The notes under the pieces were generated by a model. That model saw only the letters and a list, made by a program, of their open reading frames with translations. It was not told the DNA's origin and searched no databases. 64,000 nt of DNA, taken from Chlorogloea purpurea SAG 13.99 (GTDB lineage Bacteria > Cyanobacteriota > Cyanobacteriia > Cyanobacteriales > Microcystaceae). Location of the stretch: positions 62,001-126,000 of the forward strand of contig JADQBB010000003.1 in NCBI GenBank assembly GCA_016903695.1, given 5' to 3'. Made by a program: the position numbers and the translations under genes. How positions within the stretch are numbered: position 1 is the stretch's first letter; each line of letters opens with the position of its first letter. Shown here one piece after another: positions 42,949-52,425 of this stretch.

Positions 42949-43695
42949 TTAGGGATGTGGTAGGGGGTGGATCAGTACCCACTCTATATTATTAACTGGG
43001 GCGATAAATTCCACTTTCGCTTCGGGGGCCGGGCCTTTAGAGGGCGCTACCGACAGAACTCGACCTATGGGTATTCCCGAAGGAAATAAACGACTGACTG
43101 CGGAAGTTGTGACTATATCTCCGGGACGCACATCAGGGACTTTCTCGAAAAATCGCATGACGGCGATCTGATCTCCTTGTCCCTCGATCAAACCCATGGA
43201 GCGACTACGGCTGACGGTGGCCCCGATATTACTATCGGTATTGCTCACCAGTAGTACCTCGCTGGTATTGGGAGTCACGTTAGTAACTCTACCTACCAGT
43301 CCACCGATTCCCGTCACCACGGCATCTTTCTGAACTCCGTCTTTACTGCCCCGTCCTATAAAAATTTTCTGCCACCAGTTATCGGGACTGCGGCCGATGA
43401 TCGGGGCCGTGATGACGGGGGTTTTTTGGCTCTCGTAATAGCCCAATAGTTGTTTGAGCTGCTGATTCTCCTTTTCTACTTCGGTCAATCTGCTCTCTAA
43501 TTCTTGCGTTCGCTTATTGGTAAGGATCTGCCCCGAATTGATCTGGTTACTTTGAAAGGGACGAGTGATAAAGGCATACAATTCTAAGATCAAGGCCCCG
43601 TTCGTTTGACGGAGTACCCAAGCACCTAAAAGAGCTAATCCCACGAATAGTAACCGCAGTCCCCGCTGTGTCCATCGCCGTTTGGGTGTGTACAT
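42949..43695 (-). CDS. mreC: Rod shape-determining protein MreC
   Basis: MreC is a bitopic periplasmic scaffold of the cell-elongation complex. The 248-residue protein has a short cytoplasmic tail, a membrane helix (LRLLFVGLALLGAWVL), a coiled coil (ELESRLTEVEKENQQLKQLL) and two beta domains containing APIIGRSPDNWWQKIFIGRG and TVSRSRSMGLIEGQGDQIAV. RLFPSGIPIGRVLSV is the usual MreC motif near the C-terminus. The gene starts 29 nt downstream of the mreB stop and is 4 nt upstream of mreD. Confidence 0.95.
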   Translation of the reverse strand: MYTPKRRWTQRGLRLLFVGLALLGAWVLRQTNGALILELYAFITRPFQSNQINSGQILTNKRTQELESRLTEVEKENQQLKQLLGYYESQKTPVITAPIIGRSPDNWWQKIFIGRGSKDGVQKDAVVTGIGGLVGRVTNVTPNTSEVLLVSNTDSNIGATVSRSRSMGLIEGQGDQIAVMRFFEKVPDVRPGDIVTTSAVSRLFPSGIPIGRVLSVAPSKGPAPEAKVEFIAPVNNIEWVLIHPLPHP

Positions 43696-43724
43696 GGAGA
43701 TCTCGATCGAGTTTTATTGAACCT

Positions 43725-44765
43725 TTAGGCGGTGCGAGAAGTTTCGCTGAGTATTCTTTCAAACAGTTTGGGGTTTTTCAGCACTTCTCCGGTACCTTTA
43801 ACCACACAACGCAGGGGGTCGTCGGCTATGTGGGTGACTATACCGGTTTCATGGCTGATCAGGGTATCGAGACCTCTTAGTAAGGCTCCTCCACCGGCGA
43901 GCATGATTCCCCGATCGATTATATCGGCGGCCAATTCCGGTAGGGTTTTTTCGAGAGTTCTTTTCACCGCGTCCACGATCACCGCTAGAGGTTCTGCCAT
44001 ACTTTCGCGGATTTCATCCCCTTTGATGGTGACGGTACGGGGCAGGCCGGACATCAGATGTAATCCCCTCACTTCCATGATCGGTTCGTCTTCATCCGGG
44101 CTGGGATACGCCGAACCGAGGCGAATTTTGATCTCTTCGGCAGTGCGTTCGCCGATGATCAGATTGTGGACTTTTTTCATGTACTGGACGATCGATTCGG
44201 TCAGTTCATCGCCCGCTACCCTCACAGATTCACTTAACACGGTTCCTTGTAAGCTCAATACCGCCACTTCTGTAGTGCCGCCACCGATGTCGATGATCAT
44301 GTTGCCCGTAGCTTCGGTCACGGGTAAACCCGCCCCTAGAGCCGCCGCTATCGGTTCATCGATCAAACCTACTTCTCTGGCTCCCGCCCTGATGGCCGCC
44401 TCGATCACCGCTCTTCTTTCTACTCCCGTGATGCCCGAAGGAATGCCGATCACCATCCGGGGATTACCCAGGGGATTGCCTTCGTGGGCCCGACGGATAA
44501 ATTCCGCCAGCATTATCTCGGCGCTGTAAAAATCCGCAATCACCCCGTCCCGCAGGGGACGCAGAGCCGTGACGTTACCTGGGGTTCTCCCCAGCATTTT
44601 TTTGGCTTCTTCTCCCACCGCCAGAGGATTTTTGTCCTTGTCGATCGCTACCACGGACGGTTCTTCTAATACTATTCCTTTACCTGATACGTATACCAGG
44701 GTGTTAGCTGTCCCTAAATCTATTCCCATATCTCTAGATAGGGAAAAGCGACTGAAAAAACCCAC
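43725..44765 (-). CDS. mreB: Rod shape-determining protein MreB (bacterial actin)
   Basis: MreB is an actin-fold ATPase that forms membrane-bound filaments and orients lateral wall synthesis. The 346-residue protein opens SRDMGIDLGTANTLVYVSGKG, the phosphate-1 loop. It also has MVIGIPSGITGVERRAV, IIDIGGGTTEVAVLSL (phosphate 2), and IMLAGGGALLRGLD for the adenosine motif. All are the standard MreB landmarks. It heads the mreB-mreC-mreD-PBP group on the minus strand and is divergent from ssb. Length is normal. Confidence 0.98.
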   Translation of the reverse strand: MGFFSRFSLSRDMGIDLGTANTLVYVSGKGIVLEEPSVVAIDKDKNPLAVGEEAKKMLGRTPGNVTALRPLRDGVIADFYSAEIMLAEFIRRAHEGNPLGNPRMVIGIPSGITGVERRAVIEAAIRAGAREVGLIDEPIAAALGAGLPVTEATGNMIIDIGGGTTEVAVLSLQGTVLSESVRVAGDELTESIVQYMKKVHNLIIGERTAEEIKIRLGSAYPSPDEDEPIMEVRGLHLMSGLPRTVTIKGDEIRESMAEPLAVIVDAVKRTLEKTLPELAADIIDRGIMLAGGGALLRGLDTLISHETGIVTHIADDPLRCVVKGTGEVLKNPKLFERILSETSRTA

Positions 44766-44897
44766 TTTCTTTACTACTCCTATTTTTTAAAATTTACTAT
44801 ATATTCTCGTGAGCAAATCACACTGGATCTTATTACGTTTTGTATTATTAGTCTACAGAATTTTTTTAAAGTTCCAGCCCTCTCGCGATACAATAAT

Positions 44898-44911
44898 CAT
44901 ACTAGTGTACT
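44898..44911. promoter_or_regulatory. LexA-box-like palindrome upstream of ssb
   Basis: CATACTAGTGTACT matches 11 of 14 positions of the cyanobacterial LexA-box consensus as I recall it, and is close to the recA copy. It is 14 nt before the ssb start codon, so it would overlap the early transcript or promoter. Confidence 0.45.
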
Positions 44912-44925
44912 GTTTTATCAAAGCC

Positions 44926-45291
44926 ATGAGTGTTAATAGTGTTCATTTAGTCGGTCGTGCCGGAAGAGACGCGGAGGTCAAGTTTTTTGAATCTGGTAGC
45001 GTTAAAGGTAATTTCACTATAGCGGTCAATCGTATCGGTAAGAATGATGAGCCGGATTGGTTCGAGTTGGAGCTTTGGGGTAAAACCGCCGAAATTGCCG
45101 GAAATTACGTAAAAAAAGGGCATTTAGTCGGAATAAAAGGCTCTTTGAAAATAGATAGTTGGACGGATAAGACCACTGGTGCAGCTCGCTCTAAACCGGT
45201 GATCCGAGTGGAGAAATTAGATTTATTGACCTCTAAAAAAGATAGCGAGAGTGGGGGCTACAACGGCGGCTACACGGGAGCCGAAATGTAA
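44926..45291 (+). CDS. ssb: Single-stranded DNA-binding protein
   Basis: Ssb coats single-stranded DNA during replication and repair. The start is ATG 44926 (MSVNSVHLVGRAGRDAEVKFF); the frame continues 39 codons upstream, but that stretch is promoter DNA. The 121-residue protein has an OB fold: GSVKGNFTIAVNRIG, DEPDWFELELWGKTAEIAG and VGIKGSLKIDSWTDK. Its C-terminus, GGYNGGYTGAEM, lacks the DDIPF-type acidic tip of enterobacterial Ssb, as in other short cyanobacterial forms. It is divergent from mreB, and a LexA-like box lies 14 nt upstream. Confidence 0.95.
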   Translation: MSVNSVHLVGRAGRDAEVKFFESGSVKGNFTIAVNRIGKNDEPDWFELELWGKTAEIAGNYVKKGHLVGIKGSLKIDSWTDKTTGAARSKPVIRVEKLDLLTSKKDSESGGYNGGYTGAEM

Positions 45292-45368
45292 AAAAGTCAA
45301 AAAGGGTGTAAATTGAGAATCGGTAGTTAGGAGGTGACAGAAAAGACCCCCGACTCCCCCGATGAATA

Positions 45369-46499
45369 ATGAAATATGCCCTGGTACACGAATGGCTGAC
45401 CCCGCAAGCGACGGGAGGATCAGAATTGGTCGTTAAAGAAATATTGCGATGGGTGGACGCGGATTTATACGCCCTGATAGATTTCGAGTCGGGTAATGCC
45501 CACAGCTATCTTTACGGTCGTACTATCGGCACCACTTTCTTACAAAAATTTCCCTACGCACAAGAAAAGGTTCAGAGATACTTACCCCTATTCCCGATCG
45601 CGATCGAACAATTAAATTTGGCCGGATACGATGTGATCCTCTCATCCTCCCATGCCGTCGCCAAGGGTGTAATTACCCGCCCCGAACAACTACACATCTG
45701 TTACTGTCATACCCCGATGCGTTACGCGTGGGATCTTACGTTCGATTATCTCGCAGGTAGTAAATTGGGGAAAGGCATCCCTGGAACGTTTACGCGGGGA
45801 CTATTACACTATTTGAGACAATGGGACGTGATCTCCGCCAACCGGGTTGATTATTTTATCGCTAACTCCCAGTACACGGCGCAGCGGATCTGGCGATGCT
45901 ATCGGCGGAGGGCGAAAGTCATCTATCCGCCGGTAGAGATCGATCGTTTTCCCTACGTGGAGAAGAAAGAAGATTTTTACGTTACCGTCTCGCGATTGGT
46001 GGGTTACAAAAAAGTATCGTTGATCGTCGAAGCCTTCAACGAGTTAGGTCTACCCTTAATAGTCATCGGTGATGGCGAGGAAATGGAAAAAATTCGCTCC
46101 CTCGCCAAAGGCAATGTCCATATTCTGGGTGCGGTAGATAATCAAACCGTAGCCCAATATATGGCGGCCGCCAAAGCTTTCGTTTATGCGGCCCGGGAAG
46201 ATTTCGGCATTGCCCCCGTGGAAGCGCAGGCCTGCGGTACGCCCGTGATCGCTTTCGGGGCCGGCGGGGCCTTAGAAACCGTGAAAGATTGGCGCGAGCA
46301 TCCCGATGACGGGACGGGTTTATTGTTTCGGGGACAAACCGTTAAAGATTTAGTAGAAGCCGTTAAAACCTTTGCTGAAGAAGGTTCCAGCGTCAAACCG
46401 GAAAATTGTCGATTGCAGGCAATTAAATTTACGCCTAAAATTTTTAAAGAGTCTTATTTAGGTTTCCTAGAAGATTGTGATCAAGGCCGCCCAAGATAG
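45369..46499 (+). CDS. GT4-family glycosyltransferase (WbaZ-like)
   Basis: A 376-residue GT-B glycosyltransferase. The N-terminus MKYALVHEWLTPQATGGSEL is typical of the mannosyl- and WbaZ-type group. Further landmarks are YCHTPMRYAWDL, FYVTVSRLVGYKKVSLIVEA at the start of the sugar-nucleotide domain, and the EX7E motif in AREDFGIAPVEAQACGTPVI. It probably transfers a hexose from a nucleotide sugar in exopolysaccharide or O-antigen-like synthesis. The downstream genes, an initiating sugar transferase and GDP-fucose genes, support this context. Confidence 0.92.
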   Translation: MKYALVHEWLTPQATGGSELVVKEILRWVDADLYALIDFESGNAHSYLYGRTIGTTFLQKFPYAQEKVQRYLPLFPIAIEQLNLAGYDVILSSSHAVAKGVITRPEQLHICYCHTPMRYAWDLTFDYLAGSKLGKGIPGTFTRGLLHYLRQWDVISANRVDYFIANSQYTAQRIWRCYRRRAKVIYPPVEIDRFPYVEKKEDFYVTVSRLVGYKKVSLIVEAFNELGLPLIVIGDGEEMEKIRSLAKGNVHILGAVDNQTVAQYMAAAKAFVYAAREDFGIAPVEAQACGTPVIAFGAGGALETVKDWREHPDDGTGLLFRGQTVKDLVEAVKTFAEEGSSVKPENCRLQAIKFTPKIFKESYLGFLEDCDQGRPR

Positions 46500-46603
46500 A
46501 AATTTTTGCAAAAAAATTTGATTTTGTGCCACCTGTTGCCTAAAAAAACGTCTTCTAAGACTATGATGAGGACAATGTGGTGTGATGTGTGTGAAGGAGT
46601 AAG

Positions 46604-47335
46604 ATGACCGCTAATAGCCAACTTATCTCCGTCAAAGCCGTACAAGCTCTGATGAAAAGAGGGTTTAATCCTTCGATCGCCCAAAAGAGGCCGTCAAGAA
46701 CTTGGGAGTCTGCTTTAGATGGAGACAACGTCAAACGATTGTTCGATATTGCTTTTTCATTGTCGGTGCTAATAATATTCTCCCCGCTGTATCTATTGCT
46801 AACGTTATTGATCGCGGTTAGTTCCAAGGGCCCGATATTTTACGTTCAAGAAAGAGTGGGAAAAAACTTCAAACGTTTTAAATGTATCAAATTCCGCACG
46901 ATGGTGACTAACGCCGATGAGGTACTCGAATCCTTGTTCATTAGTTCACCTCATTTGAGAGAAGAATTCGAGACCAACTGTAAACTCAAACAAGATCCGC
47001 GAGTTACTTGGGTGGGTAAATTCTTACGCCTTACTAGCTTAGACGAATTCCCCCAGTTTTGGAACGTTTTGGTCGGTGATATGAGTGTCGTCGGCCCCCG
47101 TCCCTTGGTTCCAGAAGAACTACATAAGTACGGCAACAGAATGGAGAAAATTTTAACTATCCGTCCAGGTCTTACCGGATTATGGCAAGTATCGGGACGT
47201 AATGACATTCCCTATCCCCTGAGGGTGCAGATGGATGTGTATTACGTCAACTCTCGCAATTTCTTAGTAGACATATGGATAGTGATCAAAACCTTGGGTG
47301 TCGTGCTTTTCCCCCGTAATAACGGGGCCTATTAA
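46604..47335 (+). CDS. Initiating sugar phosphotransferase (WcaJ/RfbP/WbaP-type)
   Basis: A 243-residue membrane enzyme that transfers a sugar-phosphate to undecaprenyl phosphate as the first step of polysaccharide assembly. It has an N-terminal hydrophobic segment (IAFSLSVLIIFSPLYLLLTL), the catalytic block YVQERVGKNFKRFKCIKFRTM, RLTSLDEFPQFWNVLVGDMS and VGPRPLVPEE, ending with RPGLTGLWQVSGR. These match the bacterial sugar-transferase family. The first 40 residues are a Ser/Arg-rich cytoplasmic tail. AAGGAG lies 6 nt before the start. It belongs to the surface-polysaccharide group from 45.4 to 49.6 kb. Confidence 0.95.
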   Translation: MTANSQLISVKAVQALMKRGFNPSIAQKRPSRTWESALDGDNVKRLFDIAFSLSVLIIFSPLYLLLTLLIAVSSKGPIFYVQERVGKNFKRFKCIKFRTMVTNADEVLESLFISSPHLREEFETNCKLKQDPRVTWVGKFLRLTSLDEFPQFWNVLVGDMSVVGPRPLVPEELHKYGNRMEKILTIRPGLTGLWQVSGRNDIPYPLRVQMDVYYVNSRNFLVDIWIVIKTLGVVLFPRNNGAY

Positions 47336-47358
47336 GCGTGCCCGTCAGTCAAAACCTT

Positions 47359-47388
47359 CTCTCTTGAAAATATCAAGGGAGTTTTTTT
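47359..47388 (+). terminator. Rho-independent terminator after the sugar transferase
   Basis: CTCTCTTGA (47359..47367) pairs with TCAAGGGAG (47373..47381) through one G-T pair, with a short AAATA loop, and seven T follow. It lies 24 nt after the sugar-transferase stop codon and separates it from gmd. Confidence 0.85.
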
Positions 47389-47531
47389 ATGGAAAATATA
47401 AGTCACGGCAGTGACCATATCGTCAACTATGATGTAAGCTTTTTCATAAGCGTATACTTTAGGTCTCCAATGCTTGTTTTCAGACGGCGTAGCTAAAAAT
47501 AATAAAAATATAGATTTAGGTGACATTACAG

Positions 47532-48614
47532 ATGCCCGACAATAAAAGAGCTTTAATAACAGGTATAACAGGTCAAGACGGTTCTTATCTGAGCGAGTTG
47601 CTCTTGGAAAATGGCTATGAGGTTCATGGCGTTATCAGGAGAACATCGACTTTCAATACAGATCGCATCGATCATCTCTACATCGACCCTCACTCGCCGG
47701 AAGCCAGATTATTCCTTCACTACGGGGATTTAACCGACGGCACCACCCTACGGAGAATTTTGGAGCAAGTTCAACCGACGGAAGTATATAACTTGGGCGC
47801 TCAATCTCACGTTAGAGTTAGCTTTGACTCTCCAGAATACACGGTGGACACGGTGGGGATGGGCACTTTAAGGATTCTCGAAGCCGTCAGGGATTACCAG
47901 AAACGAACCGGCATCGAAGTCCGCTACTACCAAGCGGGTTCATCAGAAATGTACGGGAAAGTACAAGAAATCCCTCAATCGGAAACCACCCCTTTCTATC
48001 CCCGCAGCCCCTACGCCTGCGCCAAGGTATACGCCCACTGGCAGACGGTTAATTACCGTGAATCCTACGATTTATTCGCCTGTAACGGCATCTTGTTCAA
48101 CCATGAATCCCCCCGTCGTGGTGAAACATTCGTGACTCGAAAAATCACTATGGCGCTGGCCCGGATCGTCGCGGGTACACAGAATAAAATCTATCTCGGT
48201 AATCTCGATTCCAAAAGAGATTGGGGCTATGCTAAAGATTACGTGCGCGCCATGTGGCTGATGTTACAGCAAGATAGTGCCGATGATTACGTGGTGGCTA
48301 CCAACGAAACTTATTCGGTGAGAGAATTTTTAGATGTGGCCTTCAAACGCGTTAACCTCGACTGGAAAAATTATGTAGAATTCGATGAACGTTATCTCCG
48401 CCCCGCCGAAGTGGAATTACTGATCGGGAATCCGGCTAAAGCACGGGAAAAACTGGGTTGGACTCCATCAGTAACATTTGAAGAACTGGTACATTTAATG
48501 GTGGACGCGGACTTGGCCGCCCTAGGTATCATAGCTAGTAACGGTCAACCGAGCGACCAATTAGTTAAAGATACGGCTTACATTCGTAATCGTGTCGGTA
48601 TATCGATCGATTAA
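47532..48614 (+). CDS. gmd: GDP-mannose 4,6-dehydratase
   Basis: Gmd converts GDP-mannose to GDP-4-keto-6-deoxymannose, the first committed step to GDP-fucose. The 360-residue protein begins [20 protein letters not shown] with the dinucleotide motif GITGQDG, and has [15 protein letters not shown]. The catalytic set is in [29 protein letters not shown] in shorter pieces, with YACAK supplying Tyr and Lys. ATG 47532 with AGGTG upstream is preferred over GTG 47520. The next gene, GDP-fucose synthase, completes the pathway; its open frame overlaps this stop codon, but the likely start is 28 nt downstream. Confidence 0.96.
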   Translation: MPDNKRALITGITGQDGSYLSELLLENGYEVHGVIRRTSTFNTDRIDHLYIDPHSPEARLFLHYGDLTDGTTLRRILEQVQPTEVYNLGAQSHVRVSFDSPEYTVDTVGMGTLRILEAVRDYQKRTGIEVRYYQAGSSEMYGKVQEIPQSETTPFYPRSPYACAKVYAHWQTVNYRESYDLFACNGILFNHESPRRGETFVTRKITMALARIVAGTQNKIYLGNLDSKRDWGYAKDYVRAMWLMLQQDSADDYVVATNETYSVREFLDVAFKRVNLDWKNYVEFDERYLRPAEVELLIGNPAKAREKLGWTPSVTFEELVHLMVDADLAALGIIASNGQPSDQLVKDTAYIRNRVGISID

Positions 48615-48642
48615 CATCACTTCTAACCCGGAACAGAAAACT

Positions 48643-49584
48643 ATGCTGGATTTAAAAGAAAAAAAAATTGTAGTTACCGGCGGGGCGGGATTCTTAGGTC
48701 GTCAGGTGGTGAAGCGACTGGTACTCGCAGGGGCCAATCCCGATAAAATCACCACGCCCCGATCGCACGATTGTGATTTACGGGTGCTGGAAAACTGTCA
48801 ACGCGTAGCCGCTCAACAGGATATAATCATTCACCTGGCGGCTCACGTGGGCGGGATCGGTCTCAATCAAGCTAAACCGGCCCAGTTGTTCTACGATAAC
48901 TTGATCATGGGTACACAGCTTATTCACAGTGCTTATGAGGCCGGGGTGGAAAAGTTCGTCTGTGTGGGTACTATATGCGCCTATCCTAAATTCACACCGG
49001 TTCCTTTCCGGGAAGATGATCTGTGGTCGGGTTATCCAGAGGAGACCAACGCCCCCTACGGAATAGCGAAAAAAGCTCTCTTGGTTCAATTACAGGCTTA
49101 TCGTCAGCAGTATGGATTTAACGGTATTTATCTTTTACCTGTGAATTTATACGGGCCGGAAGATAATTTCGACCCCTCTAGTTCCCACGTTATCCCGGCC
49201 CTAGTTCGCAAAGTACACGAGGCGCAACAGCGGGGAGATCAGGAGTTACCCGTCTGGGGCGATGGTAGCCCGACGCGAGAGTTCCTTTACTCCACGGACG
49301 CGGCCAGGGGTATAGTTATGGCGACTCAAGGTTATGATGAGCCGGAACCTGTTAACCTCGGTACTAATCACGAGATTTCTATTCGCGATCTCGTTAACTC
49401 GATCGCCGAATTGATGGAGTTTGACGGGAAAATACTCTGGGAGACCGACAAGCCTAACGGACAGCCCCGCCGTTGTCTCGATACGGCGCGGGCCCGGGAA
49501 AAGTTCGGCTTTACAGCGCAAATGAGCTTTCGAGATGGTTTGAAACAGACGATCGATTGGTATAGGCAGAACGCGAGGGGCTAG
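48643..49584 (+). CDS. fcl: GDP-L-fucose synthase (epimerase/reductase)
   Basis: Fcl epimerises and reduces GDP-4-keto-6-deoxymannose to GDP-L-fucose, using NADPH. The 313-residue protein begins [19 protein letters not shown]. It also has [20 protein letters not shown], the catalytic Ser/Thr region [15 protein letters not shown] and YGIAK (Tyr and Lys), then [20 protein letters not shown]. The frame runs back to 48592, within gmd, but ATG 48643 starts the family core. It is followed 6 nt later by purE, on the same strand. Confidence 0.95.
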   Translation: MLDLKEKKIVVTGGAGFLGRQVVKRLVLAGANPDKITTPRSHDCDLRVLENCQRVAAQQDIIIHLAAHVGGIGLNQAKPAQLFYDNLIMGTQLIHSAYEAGVEKFVCVGTICAYPKFTPVPFREDDLWSGYPEETNAPYGIAKKALLVQLQAYRQQYGFNGIYLLPVNLYGPEDNFDPSSSHVIPALVRKVHEAQQRGDQELPVWGDGSPTREFLYSTDAARGIVMATQGYDEPEPVNLGTNHEISIRDLVNSIAELMEFDGKILWETDKPNGQPRRCLDTARAREKFGFTAQMSFRDGLKQTIDWYRQNARG

Positions 49585-49590
49585 TTTATC

Positions 49591-50109
49591 ATGGACAGAT
49601 TGGTTGGGGTGATCATGGGTAGTGATTCGGATCTACCGACGATGGCGGCGGCGATCGCTATTCTGTCAGAATTCGCCATCCCTCACGAGGTAGAAATTGT
49701 CTCCGCCCACCGCACCCCGGAACGGATGTTCCGATACGGTCAAACCGCCCACGAGAGGGGGCTGAAAGTGATCATCGCCGGTGCTGGCGGGGCCGCCCAC
49801 TTACCGGGGATGATCGCGGCTTTAACGCCTTTACCCGTTATCGGCGTGCCGGTGCCCACGAAGAATTTAGCCGGGTTGGATTCCCTTTATTCGATCGTAC
49901 AGATGCCCGCGGGAATTCCAGTAGCTACCGTGGCTATCGGTAATGCTAAAAATGCTGGATTGTTGGCCGTATCCATACTGGCTACCTTTAATGGGGAATT
50001 ATTGGAAAAAATCCAACAATATCGGCAAAAACAAACTCGAACGGTTGTTGACAAACAAGAAAAACTGGGGGAGTTGGGTTATGAAGCTTATCTGACGCAG
50101 GAATTATAA
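49591..50109 (+). CDS. purE: N5-carboxyaminoimidazole ribonucleotide mutase (PurE)
   Basis: PurE class I rearranges N5-CAIR to CAIR in purine synthesis. The 172-residue protein has the diagnostic [30 protein letters not shown] (catalytic His), [20 protein letters not shown] and [22 protein letters not shown]-terminal extension of about 15 residues ([18 protein letters not shown]) is a little unusual but common in cyanobacteria. It starts only 6 nt after the fucose synthase stop, so it may share that transcript despite an unrelated function. Confidence 0.97.
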   Translation: MDRLVGVIMGSDSDLPTMAAAIAILSEFAIPHEVEIVSAHRTPERMFRYGQTAHERGLKVIIAGAGGAAHLPGMIAALTPLPVIGVPVPTKNLAGLDSLYSIVQMPAGIPVATVAIGNAKNAGLLAVSILATFNGELLEKIQQYRQKQTRTVVDKQEKLGELGYEAYLTQEL

Positions 50110-50146
50110 TAAACGCAGGAAATTAAAAATATCAAGTTTAGCGATC

Positions 50147-50950
50147 ATGCCTTTAATTATTGCCTTTCTCCTCTCCCTATGCCTGATTTTAGGAATTAAT
50201 CCCCCTGCCTTCGCCGCCCTCGATACCGTACCGGGAGAAGCTCAGATACAAGCCGGTGAAGCGATAGCGAGAAAAGCCCTGGACGCAACCCATCGGGGGA
50301 ATTTTGCCGAAGCGGAAAAATATTGGACTCAATTACTCGCCGATTTTCCTGGGAATCCCGCCGTCTGGAGTAATCGGGGCAACGCTAGGGTCAGTCAGAA
50401 TAAATTGGTAGAAGCGATCGCCGATTTCAATCAAGCGATCGATTTGGCCCCTGATGCGGGTGACCCTTATCTGAACCGGGGCGCTGCTTTAGAAGGGCAG
50501 GGGAAATACGAAGAAGCGATCGCCGACTACAATCACGTTTTAGATTTAGATCCGAAAGACCCGATGGCATATAATAATCGCGGCAACGCCCAGGGCGGTT
50601 TGGGCAATTGGCAAGAAGCGGTGAAAGACTTTCAACAGGCCGCTCTTCTAGCCCCCGATTTCGCGTGGGCGCAGGCTAATTTAAGCTTGGCCCTGTACCA
50701 AATGGGTCAACAGGAAGAAGCCCTGAAAAAGATGAAAAACTTGGTCAGGAAATATCCCATGTTCCCCGACATGAGAGCTGCTTTAACGGCGGTATTGTGG
50801 GCGAAAGGACAACAGGGGGAAGCGGAAAGTAATTGGGTGGCCACAGTGGGGATGGATCATCGTTATCAAGATTTAGAATGGGTCAAGAACGTGCGCCGCT
50901 GGCCGCCGTCGATGGTGGGAGCGCTGGATAAATTTTTAAACCTCAAATAG
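50147..50950 (+). CDS. Secreted/thylakoid-lumen TPR protein
   Basis: A 267-residue protein with a signal peptide (PLIIAFLLSLCLILGINPPAFA) and at least four tetratricopeptide repeats, as in NPAVWSNRGNARVSQNKL, DPYLNRGAALEGQGKYEEAI and DPMAYNNRGNAQGGLGNW. The C-terminal part (WVKNVRRWPPSMVGALDKFL) is outside the repeats. TPR proteins of this type act as scaffolds, and in cyanobacteria several assist photosystem assembly. The partner is unknown here. It is transcribed in the same direction as purE after 37 nt. Confidence 0.88.
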   Translation: MPLIIAFLLSLCLILGINPPAFAALDTVPGEAQIQAGEAIARKALDATHRGNFAEAEKYWTQLLADFPGNPAVWSNRGNARVSQNKLVEAIADFNQAIDLAPDAGDPYLNRGAALEGQGKYEEAIADYNHVLDLDPKDPMAYNNRGNAQGGLGNWQEAVKDFQQAALLAPDFAWAQANLSLALYQMGQQEEALKKMKNLVRKYPMFPDMRAALTAVLWAKGQQGEAESNWVATVGMDHRYQDLEWVKNVRRWPPSMVGALDKFLNLK

Positions 50951-51059
50951 AGGCTCTATGAGAGAATCCTGATTAGGATAGAATTAAGAGTAGAGGTTAA
51001 ATTCACCGTCATTTCTGAACCCTATCAGAGTATATATCACAAGCAAAAAACCACCCAGA

Positions 51060-51869
51060 ATGCCACATTTACAAGTGATTACATCGACTCAACAACCGAC
51101 AAGTCATTCCTTAACACAGGTTTCTCCTCACCTCCGGCCCCTAGATTTAAACCAGATCAATCAACAGTTAGATTCAGCCACCGCTCAAGAATTAGTACGA
51201 TGGGCTGCTGATACCTTTTCTGAAGGATTAGTGATGAGTACAAGTTTTGGCATCCAAGCCGCGGTGATGCTACATTTAGCCACCGAAATCATCCCCGATA
51301 TTCCCGTTATTTGGGTGGACACGGGTTACTTGCCCGCAGAAACTTACCGTTTCGCTGATGAACTGGCGACAAGATTAAATCTCAACCTCAAAGTTTATCA
51401 ATCCCCGATCAGTCCTGCGAGAATGGAAGCGGTGCAGGGTAAACTATGGGCGCAAAACGACGTGGAATCTCTCAACCTCTACGATAGTATTCGTAAAGTA
51501 GAACCGATGCAGAGAGCTTTAAAAGAGTTAAAGGCTACCGCCTGGCTGGCGGGCTTGCGTCGGGAACAAACCGACCATAGAAAAAACCTCAGAAGATTAG
51601 AAAGGCAGGGGAAACAGTACAAAGTTTTACCTATCCTCTACTGGAACTCGAAAACTATTTACGAGTATCTGACTAAATACGATCTTCCCTATCATCCCTA
51701 TTTCGACCAGGGTTATGTTTCGGTGGGAGATTGGCATTCTAGCCGTCCCCTCACCTTGGAAGACGATAACGACAGAGATACTAGATTTAAAGGCTTGAAA
51801 CAAGAGTGCGGTTTACATCTACCCCTAACCCAAGGTGAGGCTCAAAGTTTAGATTCTAGTACCCTTTAA
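51060..51869 (+). CDS. cysH: Phosphoadenylylsulfate (PAPS) reductase
   Basis: CysH reduces PAPS (or APS) to sulfite using thioredoxin in assimilatory sulfate reduction. The 269-residue protein has [58 protein letters not shown] and the catalytic cysteine in KQECGLHLP. It lacks the paired-cysteine (CC...CxxC) iron-sulfur motif found in APS reductases, which points to the PAPS-specific, cluster-free type. The N-terminal 35 residues are less conserved, so the start is less sure. It is convergent with rplI. Confidence 0.95.
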   Translation: MPHLQVITSTQQPTSHSLTQVSPHLRPLDLNQINQQLDSATAQELVRWAADTFSEGLVMSTSFGIQAAVMLHLATEIIPDIPVIWVDTGYLPAETYRFADELATRLNLNLKVYQSPISPARMEAVQGKLWAQNDVESLNLYDSIRKVEPMQRALKELKATAWLAGLRREQTDHRKNLRRLERQGKQYKVLPILYWNSKTIYEYLTKYDLPYHPYFDQGYVSVGDWHSSRPLTLEDDNDRDTRFKGLKQECGLHLPLTQGEAQSLDSSTL

Positions 51870-51875
51870 TTCCAG

Positions 51876-51899
51876 ATGGGTTAACTCGATGTAACCCAT
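51876..51899. terminator. Hairpin between convergent cysH and rplI
   Basis: ATGGGTTA and TAACCCAT form a perfect 8-bp stem with an 8-nt loop, 6 nt after the cysH stop and 13 nt after the rplI stop on the other strand. No T tract is obvious on either side. It may act as a bidirectional transcription barrier. Confidence 0.5.
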
Positions 51900-51912
51900 A
51901 ACTGCTTAAAAA

Positions 51913-52371
51913 TTAAAGGGAAACCACTTTAAAAGGCACTTCTGCTGTTACTTCCGGGTGTAATTTCGCATGGGCCGTGTAAACACCCAGGTGTCCGATT
52001 TCGGGCACTGTTATGCCCCGTCGATCGATCTCTAAACCGGTTTTGGCAGTAATAGCATCAGCCACGTCCTGAGTCGTCACTGTACCGAATATAGCTTCGT
52101 TTTCCCCGACCTGTTTAGCGATACTTAGAACCCCTGCGCTTTCTAAGGTGGCTTTTTGACCCATAGCTACCTCTTTGAGAGCCAAGAGGCGCTGACGTTC
52201 TTTTTCTTTCTTGAGTGCTACTTGTTTGAGTACGCCACGGGTTGCCATAACGCCTTTACCTTGAGGGATCAAGTAATTTCTGGCGTAGCCTGGGGCCACA
52301 TCCACCACGTCGCCATCTTGGCCCAATTTAGCAACGCTCTGAGTAAGCACTACCTGTAATTTCTTCGCCAT
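51913..52371 (-). CDS. rplI: 50S ribosomal protein L9
   Basis: L9 binds domain V of 23S rRNA and extends from the large subunit, helping to maintain reading frame. The 152-residue protein has the N-terminal module [42 protein letters not shown], the long connecting helix ([21 protein letters not shown]) and the C-terminal domain with [14 protein letters not shown]. All are standard. Its start ATG has no strong Shine-Dalgarno. It is convergent with cysH and 54 nt downstream of gloB on the same strand. Confidence 0.97.
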   Translation of the reverse strand: MAKKLQVVLTQSVAKLGQDGDVVDVAPGYARNYLIPQGKGVMATRGVLKQVALKKEKERQRLLALKEVAMGQKATLESAGVLSIAKQVGENEAIFGTVTTQDVADAITAKTGLEIDRRGITVPEIGHLGVYTAHAKLHPEVTAEVPFKVVSL

Positions 52372-52425
52372 TGTGATTAAAACCTAAAATATTTCCAAAA
52401 CTATCATTATACCAGCAAAGGAAAG

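Noticed and set aside
44809-44925. 39-codon upstream extension of ssb
   Set aside because: The residues (Ile/Leu/Phe-rich) do not belong to Ssb, and the region contains the promoter and LexA-like box; ATG 44926 starts the family core.
47332-47526. Minus-strand frame between the sugar transferase and gmd
   Set aside because: It spans the terminator and the gmd start, and its composition is not protein-like; no family is recognised.
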